This document shows, piece by piece, positions 41,603-50,899 of a stretch of DNA of 53,245 bases. Source of the DNA: Rhodothermaceae bacterium (GTDB taxonomy: Bacteria; Bacteroidota; Rhodothermia; Rhodothermales; JAHQVL01); contig JAHQVL010000162.1 of assembly GCA_019634345.1 (NCBI GenBank), positions 1 through 53,245 of the forward strand. Direction: 5' to 3'. The notes under the pieces are model-generated. The model did not search any database and was not told where the DNA came from. It saw only the letters and a list, made by a program, of their open reading frames with translations. Every line of letters begins with the position of its first letter. Positions within the stretch are counted from its first letter, which is position 1. The position numbers and the translations under genes were made by a program.

Positions 41603-42937
41603 TTACATCATCCCCAACAGTTGCGCGAGGCGCTTCTTGTTATTCGCGTAATCCATCCCGACGTTTCTATCGATCATCCTTTGTTTCATGAGGCGGAAGA
41701 GGTCTTGCTCCAAGGTGTGTTGGCCTTGTGCACGACCCTCCCACATCATTTGGTAGATCTCGTCGAGGTTGTTGCCTTTAATGGCTGCCCGAACAGACGG
41801 AGTTACCCAGAGGACTTCTTTAGCAAGCACACGACCTCCGCCTATTTTGGGTAGTAGTTTTTGGGATATGATGCACCGCAATACGTCAGCGAGACGATTC
41901 CTTACCCGCTCTTGTTCTGCTTTGTCATATTCAGCCACTATACGGGCAACACTTTCCACCGCTGAACTTGTATGGAGTGTAGAAAAGACTTTGTGTCCTG
42001 AATCTGTTACCTCAAGAGCTGCAGAGATCGTTTGCGGATCTCGCATTTCCCCAATGACAATAATGTCTGGGTCCTGACGTAAAGCCTGAACAACGCCTTG
42101 ATGGAACGACGCGACGTCTTTACCTACTTCACGGTGGCGTACTATGGATCGTTTAGAGAGGTGGATAAATTCGATTGGCTTTGCAATGATGACAATATGG
42201 CCGTCGACTCGGCTGTTGTTTTCGTCGACGATTGTATCAAGGGTCGTACTCTTTCCTGACCCCGTAACACCTGTAATTAGGGTTAGGCCGTCGCGAACAT
42301 GGTCAAACATGAGCCCTTGCTTGATTGTCGGGTGGAAGCCTAAAGAGTCGATGGGGCGTAATTCGTTTGCAATAGCCCTTATGTTAAAAGCAAGATGCTC
42401 ATTGTCAAAGTACATACTTGTTCTGTACCGGTGCCATACACCTCCATCTTTTCCTGCTTTTATCTGCCTTGAAATGTCCAGCGCGTAGGTTCCTAACAAA
42501 TCGGTTCGCTGGCTCTCCGTTAGTAGACTTAGCAATAAAACGTTCGTTTGATCGGGCGTGTAGTATCCCAATTCAATATGTTTTCGTTTATGTCCATCAA
42601 TGCGAAGCCAGATGCAATTATTACATGCAGGGCCTCCCATGTCGAGGTCACTGGCGCCTTTTTCAAGCATGAACCGCATGAAATACTCGATAATAGCCTG
42701 AAGTTCGACTATCTGGCTTTTGCTAATCTTTTCCAGTACCTGTGCAATGTGCACCATTCTGTCCCGCCCAAAAAGAGAATTCGGGATGGTCTCAATAACT
42801 TGATCGCAGAAAGAAGGTAAAGGAGGGACTTGTTGGACTTGCTCCTTGTATTGAGATAGGTGACTCTTGGCCGAAGGGGGAGCGAAACTGTCTTGAGATA
42901 TGGGGATATCGACGTACTGATTAACCTTATTCGGCAT
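41603..42937 (-). CDS. pilT: PilT-family type II/IV secretion ATPase
   Basis: 444 residues from the ATG at the complement of 42935-42937 (a TTG 24 bp upstream is possible). An N-terminal extension of about 75 residues is followed by a PilT-like module: Walker A GVTGSGKST (about 223-231), Walker B DPDIIVIGEMRD (about 290-301), a His box STLHTSSAVESVARI, and the C-terminal AIKGNNLDEIYQMM region. Such ATPases power pilus retraction. The Asp box, usually EDPIEFVH, reads AKPIEFIH (about 252-259): the two leading acidic residues are replaced while the later Glu is kept. No other pilus gene is nearby. Confidence 0.88.
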   Translation of the reverse strand: MPNKVNQYVDIPISQDSFAPPSAKSHLSQYKEQVQQVPPLPSFCDQVIETIPNSLFGRDRMVHIAQVLEKISKSQIVELQAIIEYFMRFMLEKGASDLDMGGPACNNCIWLRIDGHKRKHIELGYYTPDQTNVLLLSLLTESQRTDLLGTYALDISRQIKAGKDGGVWHRYRTSMYFDNEHLAFNIRAIANELRPIDSLGFHPTIKQGLMFDHVRDGLTLITGVTGSGKSTTLDTIVDENNSRVDGHIVIIAKPIEFIHLSKRSIVRHREVGKDVASFHQGVVQALRQDPDIIVIGEMRDPQTISAALEVTDSGHKVFSTLHTSSAVESVARIVAEYDKAEQERVRNRLADVLRCIISQKLLPKIGGGRVLAKEVLWVTPSVRAAIKGNNLDEIYQMMWEGRAQGQHTLEQDLFRLMKQRMIDRNVGMDYANNKKRLAQLLGMM

Positions 42938-43024
42938 AAGATCTTGTATGGGTAGGCACAATGAATCTGATGGAGCTCCTGTACTGACGGAACTCTGACT
43001 GTATCGACCCGGGAAAACGAGGAC

Positions 43025-43834
43025 TTAAGCGAGGGATTGTACTTTGATGATGGGATGTGATTTTATAAAGTCGATAGAAAGGCGGTTGAAGGTTTCCGGC
43101 TGATCAACGTTGCAAACGTGTCCTGAATTGTCGATTACGGTCAAATAGCTGTGCTGGTGCTGCCTGACTAGAGACCGAACGGGGGGCAAAAATAAGTGAT
43201 CTTCATCACCCATCAGATACAGGGTAGGAATAGGTAGCTCTTTCTCTCGAAAAAAACGAAGAAGGGGATTTACTTCGTTTGTAAGCTTGAACCACCGTAC
43301 AAATTCTTTCTGGCAAAGCTTCTTCGCTTCGTTGATAAAGAGCAAGCGCGATTCTTTATGGCGTTTACGAGGCATGATGATCCACGCAAACAAGCTATAG
43401 AGCCATAAGTAGGGGATGACGCGCTTAAACAAATGGCCAACACCTACCAGAAAGCGAGACCGGAAATTCAATCGAACCACTGCGCCACCAAGCACGATAG
43501 AAGAGGCTCGCTCAGGAGCCAACTCACTGATGGTCCGGATTATGATGGATCCAAGCGAAACGCCTATAAAGTGTGCTTTCTCTATATTTAGATGATCCAA
43601 TACGTCCAACACTTCGCGGCTGATTTCCTCAAACGTGTAATTGAGCATGCGCTGCGGATTCGTCAGCGTCTGAGACTTACCATGACCACGCAGATCAACC
43701 AGGAGTACATTGAAGTGGGGAATGTAGGCTCTCACCTGTTTGAACCAGATCGAAGAACTCCCTCCGGCACCATGGACGAATACAACCCAATCGTGTTCAG
43801 GACCTTTGATATATGTTCGATGATGGAGACGCAC
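43025..43834 (-). CDS. Alpha/beta hydrolase
   Basis: 269 residues starting with GTG. Features of the fold: oxyanion motif VVFVHGAGGSSSIW, VLLVDLRGHGKS, nucleophile elbow GVSLGS (Ser near 93), a catalytic Asp in MGDEDHLF and a His in DNSGHVCNVDQPETF. A cap region (about 120-200) is basic and partly hydrophobic (VGVGHLFKRVIPYLWLYSLF), which may sit on membranes. No signal peptide. Substrate unknown. It is divergent from the M16 protease gene at 44041, with two inverted repeats in the shared upstream region. Confidence 0.88.
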   Translation of the reverse strand: MRLHHRTYIKGPEHDWVVFVHGAGGSSSIWFKQVRAYIPHFNVLLVDLRGHGKSQTLTNPQRMLNYTFEEISREVLDVLDHLNIEKAHFIGVSLGSIIIRTISELAPERASSIVLGGAVVRLNFRSRFLVGVGHLFKRVIPYLWLYSLFAWIIMPRKRHKESRLLFINEAKKLCQKEFVRWFKLTNEVNPLLRFFREKELPIPTLYLMGDEDHLFLPPVRSLVRQHQHSYLTVIDNSGHVCNVDQPETFNRLSIDFIKSHPIIKVQSLA

Positions 43835-43874
43835 GATTGACCTGTGAAATTAAAAAGTTGAATAACAAATAGTG

Positions 43875-43891
43875 ATACGGAACGACCGTAT
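43875..43891. promoter_or_regulatory. Inverted repeat near the alpha/beta hydrolase start
   Basis: ATACGG and CCGTAT separated by 5 nt, 41 bp upstream of the hydrolase GTG. Short, so only a candidate operator. Confidence 0.3.
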
Positions 43892-43971
43892 TATGAACAC
43901 CTTCCCACATTGTCTATACCAAAGATACGAGGATAGAGCATCTTTTACAGTGATTCACGTAATATCAACAA

Positions 43972-43993
43972 CAGAACCCGTTATCTGGTTCTG
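43972..43993. promoter_or_regulatory. Inverted repeat upstream of the M16 protease gene
   Basis: CAGAACC (43972-43978) and GGTTCTG (43987-43993) form a perfect 7 bp inverted repeat with an 8 nt spacer, 47 bp upstream of the ATG at 44041. Candidate operator or 5' hairpin. Confidence 0.4.
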
Positions 43994-44040
43994 CGTTGAC
44001 TAATAAGCGCCCCGTTATTTTGGAATTAAGATTTATAAAC

Positions 44041-46959
44041 ATGAATCTGAGCAAAGCTTTTTGTATTGCCCTCATCCTGAGTCTCATCTCCTGTGCCACT
44101 CCTGAACGTGCTTTTGAAATCTCACCATCAGAAGAAAGTACCGCATCAGTATCGGAGGAAGCCGAGAATCTTTTAAATGACCCGTTAAATGCTCCGGTTA
44201 GTGATGCAGATGAACTGATCCCTCTGGACCCGAAAGTGCGTGTTGATACGTTGGGCAATGGCCTTCGCTATTACATTCGCTACAATGAGGAGCCTAAAAA
44301 ACGAGCAGAGCTTCGCCTGGTAGTTAATGCCGGTTCCCTTCAGGAAGATGATCACCAACTGGGTATCGCTCACTTTGTTGAGCACATGTTATTTAACGGA
44401 ACGGAGCGCTTCGAGAAATCAGAACTGGTCGATTTCCTGGAGCGCACGGGTATGCGCTTTGGAGCGGATGTAAATGCCTATACGTCTTTTGATGAAACGG
44501 TATACATGTTAACCATCCCTACCGATAGTACAGACATCTTTGAGAAGTCGTTTGATATCCTCGAGGATTGGGCATTTGCTGCTACCCTCGATCCAGAAGA
44601 GATTGATAAGGAACGTGGTGTGGTCGTTGAAGAATGGAGGCGTAGTACCCAAAATGCAGGGGGGCGCATCCAGCAGCAAACACTTCCTGTGCTGCTGCAT
44701 GAATCTCGCTACGAGCAACGATTGCCTATTGGGGACACAACCATTCTGAAAAACGCAGATTACTCGGCTTTCAAGGACTACTACCGTGATTGGTATCGCC
44801 CTGATTTGATGGCTGTTGTTGCGGTCGGTGATTTTGATATGGATGATGTGGAATCAAAGATCATTAATCACTTCGGCAATTTAACGAATCCATCAGAAGA
44901 AGTAGAGCGAACGGAGTATGAAGTGCCCGGGCACGACTCAACACTCTTTGCCATCATCACAGATCCCGAATATCCCTTTACTACTGTGTCAACGTACTAT
45001 AAGCGCGATTCGGAAGATTTTGAGACGGCAGAGCAGTATCGAAACCTCATCGTGGGCCGGTTCTTTACCAGCATGCTAAACAAACGGCTTGGGGAAATTG
45101 CTCGTAAGCCTGAGCCGCCGTTTGTAGGAGCCAGTGTGTCTAAGGGAAGTCTTGTGCGTACCTCATCTTATCACAGCATGGGAGCACAGGTACAAGACGA
45201 CGGCGTTTTAGCTGGCCTGGAATCCCTATTGATTGAAGCAAAGCGTGTACGAGATCATGGATTTACGGCCACTGAATTGGATCGGCAAAAGAGACAAACC
45301 TTACGGGCGTACTTACGAGCTTTCAACGAGCGCGAGACGACGTCTTCTTCAAGCCACGCAAGCGAATATGTGAGCCACTTCCTTGAAGCCATTCCGGCAC
45401 CGGGTATCGAGTTTGAATACAACCTGGTGCAAGACATCATGCCTGGCATAACTGTTGAAGAAATCAATGCGCTTGCTGCCGAATTTGTGGCAGCCAAGAA
45501 TCGGGTCATCATGGTTACTATGCCCGAAAAGGAAGGATTGCTGCCGCCGACTGAAATTGAACTTTCTTCTATATTCGAAAAAGTAGAAGGCATGAACGTA
45601 GAGCCCTGGGTGGATGAAATCAATGACCAACCGTTGATTTCTGACGTTGCGCCTCCAGGGGCCATTACCGAGCGATCGGAAATTGATACATTGGGCGTCA
45701 CGCAGATTGTCCTCGGAAACGGGATACGCGTTTTGATGAAGCCCACTGATTTTAAAGAGGACGAAGTTCGATTTGTGGCTTCCAGCCCGGGCGGTGTTTC
45801 ACTCGTTCCAGACGAATCCTTTTTTGAGGCATCCAATGCCAGTATGCTGGTAGGCCGAAGCGGGGTGGGTACCTTTAATATCACAGACCTTCAAAAGCAG
45901 CTTGCAGGTAAAGTAGTGAGTGTGAGTGCCTTCGTGAGCGAGTTTTCTGAAGGCATGAGAGGCTCCGCTTCACCAGAAGACCTGGAGACGATGTTTCAAC
46001 TTGTTCATTTATATGCCACGGATTCGAGGGTAGACAGTTCGGCTCTTTCGACGTTCCAGAATCAGATGAGGGCGTATATCCCCAACAGGTTGTCCACGCC
46101 GCAAGGGGTGTTTAGCGATTCGCTCATCACCTTTCTTTATGGGGACCATCCTCGCGTGCAGTTTCCGACTCTTGAAATGGTTGAAACCCTTGATATTGAA
46201 GAAGCACATCGCTTCTACAAGGATCGATTTGCTGATATGAGCGACTTTGTGTTTACGTTTGTTGGTAATTTTGAAGTAGAGATGCTTTCCGAATTGGCGC
46301 AAACGTACCTGGGTAATCTGCCCTCAATGGACCGGCAGGAAACATGGGCCGATACCTCGCCTCGCTTGCCAGAAGGCAATAAAACGCTGGTCGTTAAAAA
46401 AGGTATTGCGGATCAGGCCCAGGTATCGATGATCTTCCACGGTCCGTTGAGCTATGATCGCGTGAGCCGGCATCGATTGCGTTCGGCAGTCGAGGTATTG
46501 AGTATCAAGCTTCGCGAAGAATTGAGAGAAGAGTTGGGTGGTGTATACAGCGTGAACGCGCAGCCTGCGATTAGAGAACTGCCAGAACCTACCTATCAAA
46601 TCTCCGTCAGCTTCGGCTGCGATCCTGATCGTGTAAGCGAACTGATAGACGCCGTTATGGGCCAGGTAGAGGTCTTAAAGGCGGAAGGGGCCACCGAGGA
46701 AGAACTGGGTAAAATAAAAGAACAACAGCGTAGAACGAGAGAAACCCAAAAAGAAACCAATGGCTTCTGGGTATCCGTCCTCGACTTCTACGCCACCCAT
46801 CCTGAAGAGGATATCTTGAATATCCTGTCCTACGAAGAGATGATCGAGTCGCTGACCTCTGAGGACGTGAAAAATACGGCAATGTCTTCGTTTAATGAGT
46901 CAAACTTCATCAAAGCCGTTCTTTTGCCGGAGAGCTTCGAAGGGGAGATAGAGGAATAG
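44041..46959 (+). CDS. M16-family (insulinase-type) zinc metallopeptidase, lipoprotein
   Basis: 972 residues from the ATG at 44041; a TTG 45 bp upstream would add residues before the signal. MNLSKAFCIALILSLISC gives a lipobox with lipidated Cys18. The inverted zinc motif HFVEH (His111, Glu114, His115) and the distal glutamate region ERGVVVEEWRR (191-201) are complete in the first M16 domain. The second half (from about residue 560, TQIVLGNGIRVLMKPTDF) is the non-catalytic partner domain with REELREELGGVYSVNAQP, holding the R/Y substrate-binding motif. It should degrade peptides at the periplasmic face of a membrane. Confidence 0.93.
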   Translation: MNLSKAFCIALILSLISCATPERAFEISPSEESTASVSEEAENLLNDPLNAPVSDADELIPLDPKVRVDTLGNGLRYYIRYNEEPKKRAELRLVVNAGSLQEDDHQLGIAHFVEHMLFNGTERFEKSELVDFLERTGMRFGADVNAYTSFDETVYMLTIPTDSTDIFEKSFDILEDWAFAATLDPEEIDKERGVVVEEWRRSTQNAGGRIQQQTLPVLLHESRYEQRLPIGDTTILKNADYSAFKDYYRDWYRPDLMAVVAVGDFDMDDVESKIINHFGNLTNPSEEVERTEYEVPGHDSTLFAIITDPEYPFTTVSTYYKRDSEDFETAEQYRNLIVGRFFTSMLNKRLGEIARKPEPPFVGASVSKGSLVRTSSYHSMGAQVQDDGVLAGLESLLIEAKRVRDHGFTATELDRQKRQTLRAYLRAFNERETTSSSSHASEYVSHFLEAIPAPGIEFEYNLVQDIMPGITVEEINALAAEFVAAKNRVIMVTMPEKEGLLPPTEIELSSIFEKVEGMNVEPWVDEINDQPLISDVAPPGAITERSEIDTLGVTQIVLGNGIRVLMKPTDFKEDEVRFVASSPGGVSLVPDESFFEASNASMLVGRSGVGTFNITDLQKQLAGKVVSVSAFVSEFSEGMRGSASPEDLETMFQLVHLYATDSRVDSSALSTFQNQMRAYIPNRLSTPQGVFSDSLITFLYGDHPRVQFPTLEMVETLDIEEAHRFYKDRFADMSDFVFTFVGNFEVEMLSELAQTYLGNLPSMDRQETWADTSPRLPEGNKTLVVKKGIADQAQVSMIFHGPLSYDRVSRHRLRSAVEVLSIKLREELREELGGVYSVNAQPAIRELPEPTYQISVSFGCDPDRVSELIDAVMGQVEVLKAEGATEEELGKIKEQQRRTRETQKETNGFWVSVLDFYATHPEEDILNILSYEEMIESLTSEDVKNTAMSSFNESNFIKAVLLPESFEGEIEE

Positions 46960-47004
46960 GACAAGAGCCAGGATACGTACTAAGATTCCTGTCTCCTGAC
47001 TTAG

Positions 47005-47706
47005 TTAAAATGTAAACGTTGCCCCCAACATGGGCATGATGAGGTCTGTTCGGGATTGGGTTACGTTGAAAACTACGTCGCCGTTGTTGAGGCGTTCGAT
47101 GGAGCCTTTTTCGAGGTATTCGGCGTTGGATCCCAGGAGATACCTGGCGCCGAGGTGTAGGAGAATCGAAGATTGGCGTCCCCGCTCGTTTTCTCGTTGA
47201 AATAATTGAATCACCATTCCCGCACCAGCACCGTAGCTGGAAGCAAAGTCGTCGAAGTTTGTAGACGAGGCAATACGCTCATCCGAGAACTCGTTTTTAA
47301 TCGAGGTACTGGTAAACAAGTATTTAAAGCCGAAAAGACCTTCTAAGTACGGCTGAAACGTGCCCTGTTGGGGTTGAACCCTGAACACAAGGTGCCCCAA
47401 GACGATGTTGTTTGACGTTTCCACATCCACACGTACATCTGGAATTGTAGTGCTAAACGGTTCTGATCGGCGTTCGAAGCCATAGATCATATACCCTATA
47501 TCCAATCCTATCATAAAAGGCAGCGAGTTAAAGCCCACCCCTCCCGTCACATTTAAGCCGAAGCCTACATTATCTACATTATCCGCAAATTCATTCACAG
47601 GAATGCCAAGAATAAAGTTTGCCGAAACACGCGGCGAAACCGTTTGCGCTTTAGCTATCGGTGTACATAGGGTTAGGAGCAACAAGAGGGACAAAGAAGC
47701 ACGCAT
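47005..47706 (-). CDS. Outer-membrane beta-barrel protein
   Basis: 233 residues. Signal peptide MRASLSLLLLLTLCTPIAKA. The mature part is built of strands with alternating hydrophobic residues and glycines (FGLNVTGGVGFNSLPFMIGL, YGAGAGMVIQLFQ, LLHLGARYLLG) and ends MLGATFTF with a terminal Phe, the outer-membrane insertion signal. Compatible with an OmpW/PorT-like 8-strand barrel. Function unknown. It follows the flavin-oxidase operon on the same strand, but a heptamer-repeat hairpin lies between. Confidence 0.75.
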   Translation of the reverse strand: MRASLSLLLLLTLCTPIAKAQTVSPRVSANFILGIPVNEFADNVDNVGFGLNVTGGVGFNSLPFMIGLDIGYMIYGFERRSEPFSTTIPDVRVDVETSNNIVLGHLVFRVQPQQGTFQPYLEGLFGFKYLFTSTSIKNEFSDERIASSTNFDDFASSYGAGAGMVIQLFQRENERGRQSSILLHLGARYLLGSNAEYLEKGSIERLNNGDVVFNVTQSRTDLIMPMLGATFTF

Positions 47707-47723
47707 GGTAAGGGCTAATGGTT

Positions 47724-47804
47724 TTTTCTGGTTTCTAGATTCTTGTTTCTGGTTGTTTTATTGCTTCGATCCTGCTTTTCAATAAGAAACGAGAAACCAG
47801 AAAC
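47724..47804. repeat. Heptamer arrays GTTTCTG x4 and CAGAAAC x3 in inverted arrangement
   Basis: Left: TTTTCTG, GTTTCTA, GATTCTT, GTTTCTG (47724-47751). Right: AAGAAAC, GAGAAAC, CAGAAAC (47784-47804). The arms can pair around a 32 nt spacer. It occupies the gap between the stop of the oxidase gene and the start of the outer-membrane protein gene, the same relative place as the array at 18276. Confidence 0.8.
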
Positions 47805-47824
47805 ACTCAAATAAATCCCGGGAT

Positions 47825-49012
47825 TTAGTTGAGCTTAATTATAGAACTTAGACGGGATTTGTGAAATAGGTTGCGGTAATAGGAATCCTCGTCCTTATTG
47901 TTAAATACATTCGCCATTAATTTGCCGAACCTAAACCCGTATCCCATGCCGTGCCCATTAAATCCGGCTGCCCAGAACGAGCCGGGCAGGCCTTCGGCTT
48001 CGGAGAATAGGGGGAGCCCATCGGGCGTAAACGCCATGGTGCCGCTCCAGCGTTTGGCTACCGAGAGAGGTGGAGCCTCCGTAAAATGGGTCTTGTAATA
48101 CTGCTCCAGGGCTTCTTGAAGATGCGGGGTAGTGGCGTCTCCATAGCCAACCTCCTCTTCTTTGAACAGATGACGGGCCCCTCCCAGTAAAACCGATCCA
48201 TCCGGAGCCTGGCGTATATAGTAGTAGCCCTCGTGTGAATAGATAGGCACAGGAAGCCAGGTCGTTTGTGGAGTAGAGGCGAGCATTTGAGCGCGGATAG
48301 GGTGCACGTATTTGGCGGTGTCCGGTAATAATTGGGGTAGATAAGCGTTTAATGCAATAAAAACTCGCTCTGCTCTAATTTGGCGCTGATGGGTTGAAAT
48401 CTGGCAGTGATTTCCATGGTATGTAATATCAAGAACGGCATGGTGCTCTAAGATGTTAGCACCGCTCTGTCCTGCGATTTCTTGGAGTAATCGTATTGGA
48501 TTCATGCTTGCACCCGAGGCAACGTACAAGGCGCCATAAAACCCCTGAGCCTTGCAAGAAGCTTCCAGGCGAGTTGTATCCCACAGTTCTGCGGGTACGC
48601 CTTCCTGAATCAGAAATTCAGCCGATCGCTCCAAGGCATCTTGTTCACTCTCGGTACCCGATACAAGTAGGCTACCTGATTCGCCTAGATTGATCCTGGC
48701 CGCGTTGGCGTGTTCACCCACTAATGCACGATTTTCATGCGTAAACCTCCATAAGGCCCTCGCCACCTCATCGCCGAATGTTTGTTTACCTGTCGCATAG
48801 TTGGAGGACGTCCCTTGAAGAAGGAAGCCGGCATTGCGACCACTGGCTCCAAAGCCTATTGCATGTGCATCCAGCAGCACGACATTGCAGGAAGGATCCA
48901 GCCGTTTTATCCAGTAAGCGGTAGACGTACCAATGATGCCACCCCCGATGATCGCGATATCACAGGAGATTGGAGGCACTTGATCTGATTGTTGCCAAAA
49001 AGAAGTGGTCAT
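47825..49012 (-). CDS. FAD-dependent amine/amino-acid oxidase (DAO family, PuuB-like)
   Basis: 395 residues. The FAD-binding motif IAIIGGGIIGTSTAYWIKRL (19-38) is followed by VVLLDAHAIGFGASGRNAGF, the GASGRNGG-like segment of gamma-glutamylputrescine oxidase and sarcosine oxidase relatives. Late landmarks are RWSGTMAFTPDGLP and WAAGFNGHGMGYGFRFGKLM. There is no signal peptide, so it is cytoplasmic and should oxidise a secondary amine or amino acid. The gene starts 3 nt after the stop of the AcuI-like gene, so the two form an operon. Confidence 0.9.
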   Translation of the reverse strand: MTTSFWQQSDQVPPISCDIAIIGGGIIGTSTAYWIKRLDPSCNVVLLDAHAIGFGASGRNAGFLLQGTSSNYATGKQTFGDEVARALWRFTHENRALVGEHANAARINLGESGSLLVSGTESEQDALERSAEFLIQEGVPAELWDTTRLEASCKAQGFYGALYVASGASMNPIRLLQEIAGQSGANILEHHAVLDITYHGNHCQISTHQRQIRAERVFIALNAYLPQLLPDTAKYVHPIRAQMLASTPQTTWLPVPIYSHEGYYYIRQAPDGSVLLGGARHLFKEEEVGYGDATTPHLQEALEQYYKTHFTEAPPLSVAKRWSGTMAFTPDGLPLFSEAEGLPGSFWAAGFNGHGMGYGFRFGKLMANVFNNKDEDSYYRNLFHKSRLSSIIKLN

Positions 49013-49015
49013 GAT

Positions 49016-50008
49016 CTAGCCGGCAGTTACGTCGACAATAATCCGTCCCTTGATTTTGCCAGCCATTAATGTATCGCACCATTCAGGTACTTCCGATAGG
49101 GGCACTACGTGAGACAGTTCATCCATAAGGGATTCTGATATATCTTTGCTCAATTGATCCCAGGCCTGAATGCGGCGGTCTGCCGGGCACGTGTTAGAGT
49201 CGATGCCCAATAGATTTACGCCTCGCAATATAAAAGGGAAGACAGAGGTATCCAGCATGGCGCCTCCAGCCAGGCCGCATGCAGCAACGGACCCATGCCT
49301 GTTCGTCTGGCTTAGGATAGCGGACAACGTTGGGCCGCCTACTGTATCAACGGCGCCTGCCCAGTACCCGGTATCAAGGGGTTTGATAGGTCCCTGGCCT
49401 AATTGCTGACGGTCAATAATGCGATCTGCGCCCAGGAAGGTTAAGAATTCAGCTGCTTCTGACTTGCCGGTAGAGGCCACAACCGTGTACCCTCTTTTAT
49501 GTAGGAGGGCAATAGAGAGGCTCCCGACCCCGCCCGTTGCTCCCGTGACCAGGACTTCGCCGGAAGCCGGTTGGATATTATGCTCTTCAAGTGCCAATAC
49601 CGAAAGCATGGCCGTAAATCCAGCCGTTCCTAATCCCATGGCTGTTTTTGCAGACATGCCGTCTGGCATGGGAACGAGCCACTTCGATTGGAGCCGCATC
49701 GTTGTTGAATAGCCGCCCCAATGATTCTCTCCCAGCCCCCAACCGGTACCAATAACCTGATCGCCTGGAGAAAATTGGGGGGAGGATGAACTACGGACTG
49801 TGCCTGCAAGGTCAATGCCTGGTACAAAGGGATAGCTCCCCCTTATGATTCGCCCTTTTCCGGTAACGGCCAGCGCGTCCTTATAATTTATACTGGAATA
49901 ACGTACATCGACGACGACATCCCCTTCGGGCAACTCATCTTCATTAAGTTCTCTAATGGTAGATGTGACTGTTTTGTCTGATCTGGAAAGGAGAAGGGCT
50001 TTTGGCAT
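49016..50008 (-). CDS. acuI: YhdH/AcuI-family zinc-free quinone oxidoreductase (acrylyl-CoA reductase type)
   Basis: 330 residues, the usual length of the YhdH/YhfP (TIGR02823) medium-chain reductases. Typical stretches: SSINYKDALAVTGKGRIIRG, YPFVPGIDLAGTV, GWGLGENHWGGYS, and the cofactor-binding VTGATGGVGSLSIALLHKRG. The end HVVPLSEVPEWCDTLMAGKI + KGRIIVDV is also standard. AcuI members reduce acryloyl-CoA with NADPH. Zinc ligands of alcohol dehydrogenases are absent, as expected. First gene of a two-gene operon with the flavin oxidase. Confidence 0.92.
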   Translation of the reverse strand: MPKALLLSRSDKTVTSTIRELNEDELPEGDVVVDVRYSSINYKDALAVTGKGRIIRGSYPFVPGIDLAGTVRSSSSPQFSPGDQVIGTGWGLGENHWGGYSTTMRLQSKWLVPMPDGMSAKTAMGLGTAGFTAMLSVLALEEHNIQPASGEVLVTGATGGVGSLSIALLHKRGYTVVASTGKSEAAEFLTFLGADRIIDRQQLGQGPIKPLDTGYWAGAVDTVGGPTLSAILSQTNRHGSVAACGLAGGAMLDTSVFPFILRGVNLLGIDSNTCPADRRIQAWDQLSKDISESLMDELSHVVPLSEVPEWCDTLMAGKIKGRIIVDVTAG

Positions 50009-50165
50009 ATTTAAGGCGGTTGTTTGGTAAAAGCTTTAACAAGGGGGACTGTGAAGTCGATCTTTCAAAGCAACTAAAATAAAATTTGTTCGTCTCCTTT
50101 AGTAAGGGATGTTAAGAATGTGTTGTAACTTTGAGAAGGCTCATCGATATTATGCATGATAATCT

Positions 50166-50894
50166 ATGAAATCAGATCACAACATATCATCGATAGTTAG
50201 CCGAATTGTTGAGGTTGAGTCTTTGCGGGCTTCGTTGAGCTTGATACTTTCTCTGGCTGTCGTCTTAACGATGTTCAAAATCCCGTGGCAAGTGAATAAA
50301 GACGGGATCAGCTGGCAGATAAATAATCGTGTTGATCAGATCAGCTTTGTGCAGCAGCCGGAAGAAATCATCGAGCAAGAGGACGTAGAGGGAGGGATCA
50401 TCACTGTATTTGAAGAAGCTGCACCAGAGGAAGTAGAAGAGGAAGAAATTGAGGAGGAAGAGGGAACGAAGGATGCCTCACTGATAGAGGATGAGCCCGA
50501 GCCTATCCCTGATCTGACAAAAATCGAACGCATCGATTCGAGCCCGGTCCTTGAGTTTGTTGATCAAAGCCCGTCGATTATTGGAGGATTAAGTTCTCTG
50601 TACCTGAATATAGATTACCCGCTTGAAGCACGTGATCAGGGGATTCAAGGGCTGACCATCCTGATGTTTATTGTGGAGAAGGACGGATCGACGAGTGATA
50701 TTGAAGTGATAAAGTCGTTGCATCCGGCCTGTGACTCAGCAGCCGTAGCAGCGGTAAGTCAAACCCTGTTTAAGCCGGGAGTTCAAGACGGCAAGGAGGT
50801 CCGCGTCAAAATGCGCCTCCCTATTCGGTTTAAATTGGTCAAACGGAGCGAGCGATACAACAACGCAGCAGACTCCGTGCGTAGCCCGTCCTAA
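50166..50894 (+). CDS. tonB: Energy transducer TonB
   Basis: 242 residues. One N-terminal membrane anchor (ASLSLILSLAVVLTMFKIPW, about 22-41), a long linker (about 60-130) and a C-terminal TonB domain (about 145-232) with YPLEARDQGIQGLTILMFIV, VIKSLHPACDSAAVAAV and VRVKMRLPIRFKL. TonB couples the proton-motive force to outer-membrane transporters such as the SusC protein at 6538. The linker is almost purely acidic (PEEVEEEEIEEEEG) instead of the common Pro/Lys-rich type. No exbB/exbD is adjacent. Its stop is 5 nt from the convergent gene at 50900. Confidence 0.92.
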   Translation: MKSDHNISSIVSRIVEVESLRASLSLILSLAVVLTMFKIPWQVNKDGISWQINNRVDQISFVQQPEEIIEQEDVEGGIITVFEEAAPEEVEEEEIEEEEGTKDASLIEDEPEPIPDLTKIERIDSSPVLEFVDQSPSIIGGLSSLYLNIDYPLEARDQGIQGLTILMFIVEKDGSTSDIEVIKSLHPACDSAAVAAVSQTLFKPGVQDGKEVRVKMRLPIRFKLVKRSERYNNAADSVRSPS

Positions 50895-50899
50895 TTCGA

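Noticed and set aside
45255..45884. 209-codon open frame on the minus strand inside the M16 protease gene
   Set aside because: Antisense shadow; Ser/Thr-rich composition is the expected mirror of the acidic sense codons.
50030..50060. AAAGCTTT-centred partial palindrome between acuI and tonB as an operator
   Set aside because: Only the outer 5 bp arms and the inner core pair; several central mismatches make it no better than chance in an AT-rich promoter region.
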